Shown piece by piece: positions 31,741 to 38,199 of a DNA stretch of 46,628 nt (positions are counted from its first letter, which is position 1; each line of letters begins with the position of its first letter). The DNA lies in assembly GCA_035510555.1 (NCBI GenBank), contig DATKGX010000047.1:1-46628 (forward strand). The letters are read 5' to 3'. Both the position numbers and the translations under genes were made by a program. The notes below the pieces were generated by a model. That model was not told the origin of the DNA and searched no databases. It saw only the letters and a program-made list of their open reading frames with translations. Source of the DNA: DATKGX01 sp035510555 (GTDB lineage Bacteria > Patescibacteriota > Microgenomatia > Levybacterales > UBA12049).

Positions 31741-32214
31741 GTGAAAAAGTGCAGCAAATGTGGTTTAATTAAGCAAGTAAAGGATTTCTACAGGAGAAGA
31801 ACGGGCCCAAGAGTTGATGAATATTATGAAAAATGCAAGGAATGCATGAAAAGTCGTGGAAGAAGCTATTACCATCAACATCGAGAAAAACAATTGGATC
31901 TTGCAAAAATAAGGAAAGAAAGGTATATTTGTGAACGTAAGAAATTTCTGGAAGAGGTAAAAAATAAACCCTGCTTGGACTGCGGAAATAGCTACCCCGC
32001 ATGGGTGATGGATTTTGATCATAAAGATGGTAAAATAAAAATTGCAAATGTCTCAAAATTGGCTTTCCGAAAATTAGTGAACTTTAAAAAATTAAAGGAA
32101 GAAATAGAGAAATGTGACTTAGTGTGTTCAAACTGTCACAGACAAAGAACATATAGTAGGCTGCATAAAACAATATCTGCTGAAGTTGCCAATGTGGTCA
32201 AGGCGCCGCTCTGA
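31741..32214 (+). CDS. HNH endonuclease-like protein
   Basis: A 157-aa putative nuclease with zinc-binding pairs Cys4/Cys7 and Cys32/Cys35, then the HNH core: Cys78/Cys81, DFDHKDG (91-97) and CSNCHRQR (129-136). It starts with GTG 31741; TATAAT at 31726-31731 ends 9 nt upstream. The last 36 nt lie inside tRNA-Phe on the same strand, and the TGA stop (32212-32214) covers U33 and the first two anticodon bases. A homing-type or defence nuclease is likely. Confidence 0.85.
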   Translation: MKKCSKCGLIKQVKDFYRRRTGPRVDEYYEKCKECMKSRGRSYYHQHREKQLDLAKIRKERYICERKKFLEEVKNKPCLDCGNSYPAWVMDFDHKDGKIKIANVSKLAFRKLVNFKKLKEEIEKCDLVCSNCHRQRTYSRLHKTISAEVANVVKAPL

Positions 32215-32251
32215 AGAAGCGGTTATTGGTGTTCGATTCACCACTTCAGCA
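32179..32251 (+). tRNA. tRNA-Phe(GAA)
   Basis: A 73-nt cloverleaf. GCTGAAG pairs with CTTCAGC, the D-arm is GCC/GGC, the anticodon stem CCGCT/AGCGG encloses CTGAAGA (anticodon GAA, with G37), and TGGTG/CACCA encloses TTCGATT. The discriminator is A. G37 is unusual for tRNA-Phe, so identity is slightly less certain than the fold. The HNH gene overlaps its 5' half. Confidence 0.82.
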
Positions 32252-32253
32252 CA

Positions 32254-32335
32254 TTTTCATTAAAACGAAAAGTTTATCCTGAGTGAAGTCGAAAGAACTC
32301 TGACCTTCAGCACAACATTGAATTTATAAACGCTA
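32254..32335 (+). repeat. partial copy of tRNA-Phe 3' end after a repeat-like insert
   Basis: CTTCAGCACA at the tRNA end (32244-32253) recurs at 32305-32314. Between them lies TCCTGAGTGAAGTCGAAAG, which resembles dispersed palindromic CCTGAG...TCGAAGG elements of many environmental genomes. The duplicated part is only 10 nt, so this is weak on its own. Confidence 0.35.
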
Positions 32336-32407
32336 GCGGGCGTAGTTCACCGGTAGAACGTCTCCTTGCCAAGGAGAAGGCAGTGGGTTCGATCCCCATC
32401 GCCCGCT
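32336..32407 (+). tRNA. tRNA-Gly(GCC)
   Basis: A 72-nt cloverleaf. GCGGGCG pairs with CGCCCGC, TCTCC/GGAGA encloses TTGCCAA (anticodon GCC), and the T-loop is TTCGATC. The discriminator is T and CCA is not encoded. The following 32408-32600 shows no gene or clear structure. Confidence 0.94.
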
Positions 32408-32601
32408 CTTAATTGATGCTTTTTAGAATCTGGCCTCACGTTTTTCATTTCTGTCTGGGTGCCCCGTCTCCCACTTGATAATTTAGTTTTGAATTAGATT
32501 CATGCAAGCTTAATGTAAAACTCATGTCAATAGCCTAGAGTTATCCATTCTGACGTTCAGCCATGCCTAGGTTTTATGGAAATGTTTAGTCAACTATTAA
32601 T

Positions 32602-32630
32602 TTGCACAATTTGACAACATTGGGTATAAT
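32602..32630 (+). promoter_or_regulatory. promoter of a candidate small RNA
   Basis: TTGCAC (32602-32607), a 17-nt spacer and a perfect TATAAT (32625-32630). The expected start is at about 32637, with no open frame following before the terminator at 32705-32729. Confidence 0.6.
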
Positions 32631-32636
32631 ATAGTT

Positions 32637-32729
32637 GATCTGAAAACCTACCGTATGGAGGGTGTCTTAAAAAGACTAGGATTAGCCAGACTAGCTCTGG
32701 GTTGCCAGCTCAATACAAGCTGGTTTTTT
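32637..32729 (+). ncRNA. candidate small RNA, about 93 nt, with terminator
   Basis: Between a good promoter and a perfect intrinsic terminator (CCAGCT 32705-32710, AGCTGG 32718-32723, six T) lies a sequence with two more hairpins, GTCTT AAA AAGAC and CCAGA...TCTGG. It has no plausible coding frame and matches no RNA family I know. The terminator also faces the convergent DUF3800 gene. Confidence 0.5.
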
Positions 32730-32734
32730 AATGC

Positions 32735-33310
32735 TTATGCTTCAAGGACAATTTCTTTTTCTTTCAGTTTATTAAATAATGGTTTTGCATAGGGTTGTTT
32801 TTCAATGTAGTCTCTGATAAATCCAGCAAAACAATCAGCCAGTCTAATAAAAGCACTTTGTTCATCTTTCATTCCGCGAATGTTGTCGTATTTTACTTTT
32901 AATTGCTTTAAATCATTTCTAACCTTTTCCGTATCTTTTTTCGTAAGTCCGTCTATGATAACGGTTACCGTATAGTTATCTTCTTTTTTAGCAAATACTG
33001 CTTTTGCAACAGAAAGAGAAGTTAGGTGTGTATATGCTTTTCCATCTGGGTACATAGAGTAAAATATTGAATTTTTTAAGTTTTTCATTCTGGCAACATC
33101 TTCAATAAAAAGCTTTCTAATGTCCATTTTCGTCTTTGTCCACTTTAGCTTTTTCTTTCCGGTCCTTAGTTCAATAGCCTCAAGCTGTTCTTCGATTCCA
33201 GCTTTTCTTAATGAATCTGTAATTACAACTGATACTAGAAAAAATTTCTGCAATCCATCTTGTCCAGTTTCATCAACGTAACAGTATAGTTTGGTTTTAT
33301 TTTTTGTCAT
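32735..33310 (-). CDS. DUF3800 protein
   Basis: A 191-aa protein of the DUF3800 family: N-terminal YVDETGQDG with the family's Asp-Glu pair, a central TVTVIIDGL strand and a C-terminal FIRLADCFAGFIRDYIE block. The fold is RNase H-like, and members occur with mobile elements and defence genes; their activity is not settled. It is convergent with the candidate small RNA, 6 nt beyond its T run. Confidence 0.85.
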   Translation of the reverse strand: MTKNKTKLYCYVDETGQDGLQKFFLVSVVITDSLRKAGIEEQLEAIELRTGKKKLKWTKTKMDIRKLFIEDVARMKNLKNSIFYSMYPDGKAYTHLTSLSVAKAVFAKKEDNYTVTVIIDGLTKKDTEKVRNDLKQLKVKYDNIRGMKDEQSAFIRLADCFAGFIRDYIEKQPYAKPLFNKLKEKEIVLEA

Positions 33311-33502
33311 AACTTAGTGATTTAATTGTATCATGAACTTCTTGAATTTAATCATCGACTGCTTGATAAGCTTTCATTAAATTGTTAAAATGAATCAGAA
33401 GATCATCGAGTAGAAGTTCAAAATAATTTGCATCTTCCGCTCATTTAGATTTAGCCTCAAAAACTTGACAAAAGAGGCAAAATCTGCCAGTCTTGTCTAT
33501 TA

Positions 33503-34081
33503 ATGAGAAAGGTCTTCCTGCTCACTGCATTTAGTCTTTTAACTCCATTTGTTTTGGTTCTAACTTTATCCCTCTTGCTTTATCTTTGCTCAGTAAAAAA
33601 TAATTTATTGACGTTTAGTAAAAATCCCCGGGTGGCTTATGCCGCGCTTCCTCCGGAATCGGGATCTTTAAAGATTACACTTGTTTCCGAAGATGCCAGA
33701 GTATCGGTTGTTAAGGATTTTCTGACAAAATACAAGTCCGATCTTTTACCTTATGCCCAAAACATCGTTAACGCGGCGGATAAATACAACCTTGATTACA
33801 GGCTGGTTCCGGCCATTGCCATGCAGGAATCAAACTTATGTAAAAAAGCCCCTAAGGGTTCTTATAATTGTTGGGGATTTGGGATATACGGGAAGAACGT
33901 GTTGAAATTTGATAATTACACCGATGCTATCAACACGGTCACGAAAACCTTAGCGACTGAATATAAGGGTAAAGGACTGGCGACGGCGGAACAAATAATG
34001 ACTAAATATACCCCTAGCAACAATGGAGCATGGGCTGATAGCGTCAATCACTTCATGAACCAACTTACTGTTAACCTATAG
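33503..34081 (+). CDS. membrane-anchored lysozyme-like (glucosaminidase/transglycosylase-type) protein
   Basis: A 192-aa envelope protein. A hydrophobic N-terminal anchor or signal (about 6-30) is followed by a lysozyme-like domain with YRLVPAIAMQESN (probable catalytic Glu109), Cys113/Cys123 and NCWGFGIYGKN. It probably cleaves glycan strands of peptidoglycan, its own or a host cell's. It is a tandem paralogue of the next gene. ATTTAGCCTCAAA and TTGACA lie upstream, but no matching -10 box is seen. Confidence 0.75.
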   Translation: MRKVFLLTAFSLLTPFVLVLTLSLLLYLCSVKNNLLTFSKNPRVAYAALPPESGSLKITLVSEDARVSVVKDFLTKYKSDLLPYAQNIVNAADKYNLDYRLVPAIAMQESNLCKKAPKGSYNCWGFGIYGKNVLKFDNYTDAINTVTKTLATEYKGKGLATAEQIMTKYTPSNNGAWADSVNHFMNQLTVNL

Positions 34082-34089
34082 TTAACCAC

Positions 34090-34118
34090 TTGACAAACCT
34101 ATAGTTACCTGATATAAT
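34090..34118 (+). promoter_or_regulatory. consensus sigma70 promoter
   Basis: TTGACA (34090-34095), 17 nt, TATAAT (34113-34118): a fully consensus promoter starting 9 nt after the preceding stop. It is followed within 10 nt by a strong terminator, so most transcripts should stop early. Confidence 0.85.
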
Positions 34119-34127
34119 CCTATCTAG

Positions 34128-34170
34128 ATCCTAAGGTATGTCTTTCCAAATACATACGTTAGGATTTTTT
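34128..34170 (+). terminator. strong intrinsic terminator / attenuator
   Basis: ATCCTAA (34128-34134) pairs with TTAGGAT (34159-34165) and the stem extends through GTATGT/ACATAC with one G-G mismatch. A T run reaches 34170. A second hairpin TGGTC GAGA GACCA (34173-34186) stands just before ATG 34194. The pair suggests conditional expression of the downstream gene. Confidence 0.75.
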
Positions 34171-34193
34171 AATGGTCGAGAGACCAAAAATAT

Positions 34194-34748
34194 ATGAAGA
34201 CTAAGCTATTACTGCTTATTCTATTAGCAGTAACCATACTTAATCCTCAACGAGCATTCGCTCAAGATAAAGCCACAGTTTCTTCCTCAAATTTCCAAAT
34301 CCCAAACGTAAAACAAACGGGATTCGATTCACGTGTCAAAATTCTGACCAGCTACTTAAAGCAATATAATTCGCCTCTGGTCCCTTACGCTTCAGACTTC
34401 GTCGCCGCTGCTGATAAATATAACCTTGACTGGAGGCTGGTAGCCGCTATTTCAGGCGTCGAATCTACCTTTGGTAAAGAAATACCGACTAATTCCTATA
34501 ATGCCTGGGGTTGGGGAGTGTACGGCGATAACGTTATTAACTTTAAATCTTGGTCAAACGGTATTGATACTGTCTCCCAAGGCTTAAGAGAAAGATATAT
34601 GGATCAGTGGGGCGGACAAGATATTTACCAAATTGGAACCATGTATGCTGCTTCACCGGCATGGGCTGGGCATGTACAGCTATATTTGAATAAAATTCAG
34701 GAGTTTGCTTTAAGCAATCCGCAAGAAGCTCTTTCGATTTCGATGTAA
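34194..34748 (+). CDS. secreted lysozyme-like (glucosaminidase/transglycosylase-type) protein
   Basis: A 184-aa exported protein. The signal peptide has a likely cleavage after AFA (residue 23). The lysozyme-like domain has DWRLVAAISGVEST (probable catalytic Glu90) and NAWGWGVYGDNV. It is paralogous to the gene just upstream but lacks its membrane anchor and cysteines. No ribosome-binding site is visible; a small hairpin abuts the start. Likely role: remodelling its own wall or attacking a host wall. Confidence 0.78.
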   Translation: MKTKLLLLILLAVTILNPQRAFAQDKATVSSSNFQIPNVKQTGFDSRVKILTSYLKQYNSPLVPYASDFVAAADKYNLDWRLVAAISGVESTFGKEIPTNSYNAWGWGVYGDNVINFKSWSNGIDTVSQGLRERYMDQWGGQDIYQIGTMYAASPAWAGHVQLYLNKIQEFALSNPQEALSISM

Positions 34749-34787
34749 TTCCTGTATAATGAGCTCTGTAACAGTTCGCTTCGACTC

Positions 34788-34869
34788 GCCCAGGTGGCGA
34801 AACTGGCAGACGCGATAGGTTTAGGACCTATTGCCGCAAGGCTTGGGAGTTCGAATCTCCCCCTGGGCA
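34788..34869 (+). tRNA. tRNA-Leu(UAG)
   Basis: An 82-nt class II tRNA. GCCCAGG pairs with CCTGGGC, the anticodon loop TTTAGGA contains TAG, and the T-loop is TTCGAAT. It is a close relative of tRNA-Leu(CAG) at 21010. CCA is not encoded. A start codon follows 7 nt after the tRNA. Confidence 0.94.
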
Positions 34870-34876
34870 CAACTAT

Positions 34877-35326
34877 ATGTCAGAAAGTACAATTAGTATT
34901 GACCAAGGAATTAATCCAGAAAGGACAGAACAGCTAAAAAGAGACGGATATTTAAGGCTAGCAGCAGATCTCTGGAATGCTGAAGAGATTGATAGATTGG
35001 TTAGAATGGGAGCTACGCGAGAAAAATACCAAGACGATTTGATCATTATTGAAAATCTTGAAAGAATATCAAACACCAAAGTAGATTTGGAAAAACTGAT
35101 TGAAATATTAAGTAAAGGAGTAGCTGCGCTTCCTGGAAGAACAGCTGATATAATAAATCGATATTACGATTTAAACGGAACGGGAACTAAACCAACATTA
35201 GATGAAATTACGGAAAATTCAGAACCTAAAGTGAGCAAGAGAAGAATTTCACAACTTAGATTAGATGGACTTTCAAAAATAAATGAACGTTCAACAAAAG
35301 TTGTAAGATGGGCTTTCCAAATATAA
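34877..35326 (+). CDS. sigma70 region 4-like HTH protein
   Basis: A 149-aa soluble protein. The C-terminal half (about 85-140) resembles sigma70 region 4: LPGRTADIINRYYDLNG, then TLDEITENSEP and SKRRISQLRLDGLSKI. There is no region 2, so it is not a complete sigma factor. It may be a regulator or a sigma-like accessory. The mRNA appears to come from processing of the tRNA-Leu transcript 7 nt upstream. Trigger factor follows with a 2-nt gap, so the two are an operon. Confidence 0.65.
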   Translation: MSESTISIDQGINPERTEQLKRDGYLRLAADLWNAEEIDRLVRMGATREKYQDDLIIIENLERISNTKVDLEKLIEILSKGVAALPGRTADIINRYYDLNGTGTKPTLDEITENSEPKVSKRRISQLRLDGLSKINERSTKVVRWAFQI

Positions 35327-35328
35327 TT

Positions 35329-36156
35329 ATGAAATCAATTCTAGCAAGACAAGAAGACGGAACAATACAGTTAACCATCACTATTCCTTGGAGCGTGGTT
35401 AAAAAAGCCAAAGAAGTAGCACTTGAGGCCTATTTAGCCTCATCTCAGCTTCCGGGGTTTCGTAAAGGCAAGGCTCCCAAGAAACTGGTTGAAGACAACC
35501 TTAACCAAGACCACCTAAGAGAAGAAGTCTTACGTAAACTGCTTCCTGAGGGCTACGTGGAGGCTCTAAAGGAGCATGCTTTAAAGCCTATCCTTAACCC
35601 CAAGATTCATGTTGAAAAGCTCGAAGACGACAAGGATTGGACCTTTACCGCTTTCACGGCCGAAGCACCCATAATTACGCTTGGAGACTACAAAGAAGCT
35701 GTCAAAAAAGTGACGGCTAAATCGAAAATAGTCGTGCCCGGAAAAGAACAGGCTCCGGCTAATTTTGAGGATATCGCCAAAGCGATTTTGGAAACCGCTA
35801 CGGTCAGAATTCCTAAAATTATTATTGATCAAGAAGTAGACAGACTTTTAGCACAAACTCTGGATGAAGTTAAAAGACTTGGGCTTACCTTAGATCAGTA
35901 TTTGGCCTCAACGGGCAGAAATACCGAAGCCTTGAGGCAGGAGTACGAAAAAAAAGCCGAGAATGACATTAAGCTGGAATTTTTGCTGCAAAAAATTGCC
36001 GAAGACGAAAAAATAACCGTTGAAGAAAAAGAGATTGATGAAGCTATAACGCAGGCTAAAACCGACGCGGAAAAACAGAATCTCCAAAACAACCGCTACC
36101 TTCTTGCCAGCATTATCAGGCAACAAAAAACGCTTGATTTCTTAAGAAGTCTGTGA
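35329..36156 (+). CDS. tig: trigger factor, short form without PPIase domain
   Basis: Ribosome-associated chaperone for nascent chains. It has 275-276 aa against about 430 in most bacteria. The N-terminal ribosome-binding domain carries GFRKGKAP (43-50), and the helical C-terminal chaperone domain (about 145-276) follows directly; the FKBP-type PPIase domain is absent. ATG 35329 (MKSILARQEDG) is preferred over an in-frame ATG at 35308, which lies inside the upstream gene. Confidence 0.88.
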   Translation: MKSILARQEDGTIQLTITIPWSVVKKAKEVALEAYLASSQLPGFRKGKAPKKLVEDNLNQDHLREEVLRKLLPEGYVEALKEHALKPILNPKIHVEKLEDDKDWTFTAFTAEAPIITLGDYKEAVKKVTAKSKIVVPGKEQAPANFEDIAKAILETATVRIPKIIIDQEVDRLLAQTLDEVKRLGLTLDQYLASTGRNTEALRQEYEKKAENDIKLEFLLQKIAEDEKITVEEKEIDEAITQAKTDAEKQNLQNNRYLLASIIRQQKTLDFLRSL

Positions 36157-36172
36157 TATATAAGATAACGCC

Positions 36173-36814
36173 ATGGCTACAAAAACAAAACAAGTAAAAT
36201 TTTCCGATAAAAACTTTGTCGAAGCCGCCGCAAGAGACATCACCGGCGGTGTTATCAATTCTGTTAAGAACGACCTCCTGGAAAATAGCATCTCGGCAGC
36301 TTGGAAACAATTACTGCTTACGAATGCCGAAAAAGTGAATAAACAGGCTTTGCAAGCACAGGAGATGGCCGGTGACTTACGAGAAGGCGAAGAAATCAAC
36401 TTCTCTAAAAACGAAAAAAGCGTACAAATTGAAGCCGCCATTGATTACAAAAGTGAAATTCTGCATTTTGAGAGAAAAACCACACAAGTCGAGCAAGGAC
36501 AGCTTAACCAAAGAGTTGAACAAATCATGATCGAGCTAAAACAACTTAGCAAATCGGTTAAAGAATTAGAAGTTCAGGTTAAAGATGTTGATACTAATAT
36601 GCTTCCACCGACTCCGGGCAAGTATCACGAGACTTTCTTTGAATACCTGTTGACGGTTCTAAAGAATGCCAGAGTGAGAATTGAAGATTCTTCAAATTGG
36701 CTAAATGTTGTTGGTAAAAAAGCTTCCCGAAAAGGCTATTGGGGAAATGCCAAAAAACATGGCACCAGTTACACTCTATCCGCTGATCGGGCCGTGTCTC
36801 AGCAGGTCGGATAA
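36173..36814 (+). CDS. uncharacterised conserved protein (DUF5660-like)
   Basis: A 213-aa soluble protein. A helical, charged middle region (about 95-140, QRVEQIMIELKQLSKSVKEL) looks like a coiled coil. The C-terminal KYHETFFEYLLTVLKNARVRIEDSSNWL block resembles proteins of CPR bacteria grouped as DUF5660; this naming is from memory and uncertain. TAAGAT 6 nt before the ATG may be a -10 box. It follows trigger factor by 16 nt. Confidence 0.6.
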   Translation: MATKTKQVKFSDKNFVEAAARDITGGVINSVKNDLLENSISAAWKQLLLTNAEKVNKQALQAQEMAGDLREGEEINFSKNEKSVQIEAAIDYKSEILHFERKTTQVEQGQLNQRVEQIMIELKQLSKSVKELEVQVKDVDTNMLPPTPGKYHETFFEYLLTVLKNARVRIEDSSNWLNVVGKKASRKGYWGNAKKHGTSYTLSADRAVSQQVG

Positions 36815-36821
36815 TTAGTAA

Positions 36822-36851
36822 TTGACAAGTCTTAATCTTTTTGGATAAAAT
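36822..36851 (+). promoter_or_regulatory. promoter of the attenuator-controlled gene
   Basis: TTGACA (36822-36827), an 18-nt spacer and TAAAAT (36846-36851). Transcription would start at about 36858, only about 5 nt before the leader peptide ATG at 36863. Confidence 0.65.
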
Positions 36852-36862
36852 TATCTTATAAA

Positions 36863-36904
36863 ATGAAATCTTTATTTATTGTCAAGTTCCTTATTAACGC
36901 CTAA
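36863..36904 (+). CDS. leader peptide MKSLFIVKFLINA
   Basis: A 13-residue hydrophobic open frame begins about 5 nt after the predicted transcription start. Its stop codon TAA lies in the loop of the first leader hairpin (36898-36910). Downstream helices are mutually exclusive, so translation of this peptide could decide termination. The sequence has no run of one amino acid. Its hydrophobic, branched-residue content recalls antibiotic-responsive stalling leaders more than amino-acid operon leaders. Confidence 0.5.
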   Translation: MKSLFIVKFLINA

Positions 36905-36959
36905 ACGGCGGGGATTGACTTTTATAAAGACATACCCGCCTGAAATGGGCGGTTTTTTT
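36898..36959 (+). promoter_or_regulatory. transcription attenuator (terminator/antiterminator)
   Basis: Segment 1 CGCC (36898-36901), segment 2 GGCGGGG (36907-36913), segment 3 CCCGCC (36935-36940), segment 4 GGCGG (36948-36952) and T7 (36953-36959). Pairs 1:2 and 3:4 (the terminator) exclude 2:3 (the antiterminator, 6 bp). The ribosome-binding site GGAGGTG of the next gene follows. Confidence 0.7.
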
Positions 36960-36980
36960 ATGGAACGGAGGTGAAAATTT

Positions 36981-37184
36981 ATGGAAAACGAAAGATATAC
37001 TGAAACGCCAAGATATCAGGATGTAACATTTGCTGGTTTTGGAGAAGATGATTGGGATCCACAAGCAGCAATAGGAAGAGCTGTAATGGATCATCGAAGA
37101 AGTCCCGAAGGGCACTTGGAAGCTGTTGCTAATGGAACGTGGCTGGTATCAAAAAAGCAACCGCAAGTTGTTTATGAAGCGTAG
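36981..37184 (+). CDS. small acidic protein under attenuator control
   Basis: A 67-aa soluble protein, not recognised, rich in Asp/Glu in its first half (GFGEDDWDPQAAIGRAVMDHRR). ACGGAGGTGAAA gives a strong ribosome-binding site. It is the only gene directly downstream of the leader-peptide attenuator, so its level probably responds to translation status or an inhibitor. tRNA-Val(GAC) follows 67 nt later. Confidence 0.6.
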   Translation: MENERYTETPRYQDVTFAGFGEDDWDPQAAIGRAVMDHRRSPEGHLEAVANGTWLVSKKQPQVVYEA

Positions 37185-37251
37185 ATTTTTATTGTTAAAT
37201 TGAATTTATTTTGTTAGAATTAAACGGGTCTTTGAGGGAGGACTCGTTTAA

Positions 37252-37325
37252 GGGCTCTTAGCTCAGTTGGTTAGAGCGTTGCATTGACATTGCAAAGGTC
37301 AGAAGTTCGAATCTTCTAGGGCCCA
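37252..37325 (+). tRNA. tRNA-Val(GAC)
   Basis: A 74-nt cloverleaf. GGGCTCT pairs with AGGGCCC (one T-G pair), TTGCA/TGCAA encloses TTGACAT (anticodon GAC), and the T-loop is TTCGAAT. CCA is not encoded. The start codon of the next gene is only 3 nt after its discriminator base. Confidence 0.94.
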
Positions 37326-37327
37326 CT

Positions 37328-37897
37328 ATGACAAGAGATGAAGCATACCAGATTCTCCATAGCTTGGTCAAAAATGAGAATTTGATTAAACACCACCTTG
37401 CGGCAGAAGCGGCAATGAAAGCCTTGTACAAAAGGCTGACCCCAAACCCAATTCCGCAAGAGGAAGAAGCCTGGGGCATTGTCGGACTGTTGCACGATGC
37501 CGATTATGAGTTGTGTAAAAACCATCCGGAAAGACACACTTTAATTTTGGAAGAAAAAATTGGCGATAAACTCGACCCGAAATTAATGCACGCCATTAAA
37601 TCTCACAATTGGCAAAATATCGGCGTGGTTCCGAAAACCAAACTCGATTGGAGTATTTATTGCTGTGACGAGCTAACAGGACTAATTATTGCTGCTACTT
37701 TAATTCATCCCGAGAAAAAACTTGGACTATTAACCGTTGAATTCGTGATGAACCGTTTTAACGAACCCTCCTTTGCCAAAGGCGCAAACCGCGCCCAAAT
37801 TATGATGTGCGAAAAAGAATTAACAATTCCTTTGACGGAATTTGTTGGCATAGTGCTTAGGGCGATGCAGGAAATTTCCACCACTCTTGGTTTATAA
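37328..37897 (+). CDS. HD-domain protein
   Basis: A 189-aa metal-dependent phosphohydrolase-like protein: His22/His23, the HD pair His56-Asp57 (GLLHDADYE), His residues in ERHTLIL and KSHNW, and a late Asp in YCCDELTGLI. Substrate unknown; small HD proteins of this type include nucleotidases. The ATG follows tRNA-Val by 2 nt, with no room for a ribosome-binding site outside the tRNA. tRNA 3' processing would give a leaderless mRNA. Confidence 0.85.
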   Translation: MTRDEAYQILHSLVKNENLIKHHLAAEAAMKALYKRLTPNPIPQEEEAWGIVGLLHDADYELCKNHPERHTLILEEKIGDKLDPKLMHAIKSHNWQNIGVVPKTKLDWSIYCCDELTGLIIAATLIHPEKKLGLLTVEFVMNRFNEPSFAKGANRAQIMMCEKELTIPLTEFVGIVLRAMQEISTTLGL

Positions 37898-37905
37898 AAT
37901 AAGCA

Positions 37906-37935
37906 TTGACACCACCAGTGAACTTGAACTATTCT
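37906..37935 (+). promoter_or_regulatory. promoter of the DUF5665-like gene
   Basis: TTGACA (37906-37911), 18 nt, TATTCT (37930-37935). ATG 37947 follows after 11 nt. Confidence 0.55.
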
Positions 37936-37946
37936 TTTCTTAAGAG

Positions 37947-38171
37947 ATGGAAAAACAAGAACAAATACACGCGCCACGCAGACAAATATTTGTCAATAAT
38001 TTTGTCGGTGGAATTGCCTGGGCGCTCGGAGTAACGGTCGGACTCGCTCTAATAGTTACAATCCTTACTCTTATTTTAAGAAACGTAAACTTTATCCCCT
38101 TTGTGGGAAATTTTGTCGCAGACGTTATCAAATTTGTTATCCAAAAAAATCAGAATTTATTAGCTAGATAA
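37947..38171 (+). CDS. small membrane protein (DUF5665-like)
   Basis: A 74-aa protein with a cytoplasmic, charged N-terminus, one or two hydrophobic segments (about 19-45 and 50-64) and the FVGGIAWALGVTVG and IPFVGNFVADVIKFV pattern seen in DUF5665 proteins. Function unknown. It lies 28 nt upstream of thrS, which has its own -10-like TAAAAT. Confidence 0.65.
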   Translation: MEKQEQIHAPRRQIFVNNFVGGIAWALGVTVGLALIVTILTLILRNVNFIPFVGNFVADVIKFVIQKNQNLLAR

Positions 38172-38199
38172 TCTTACCAATACTTGATAAAATAACCCC

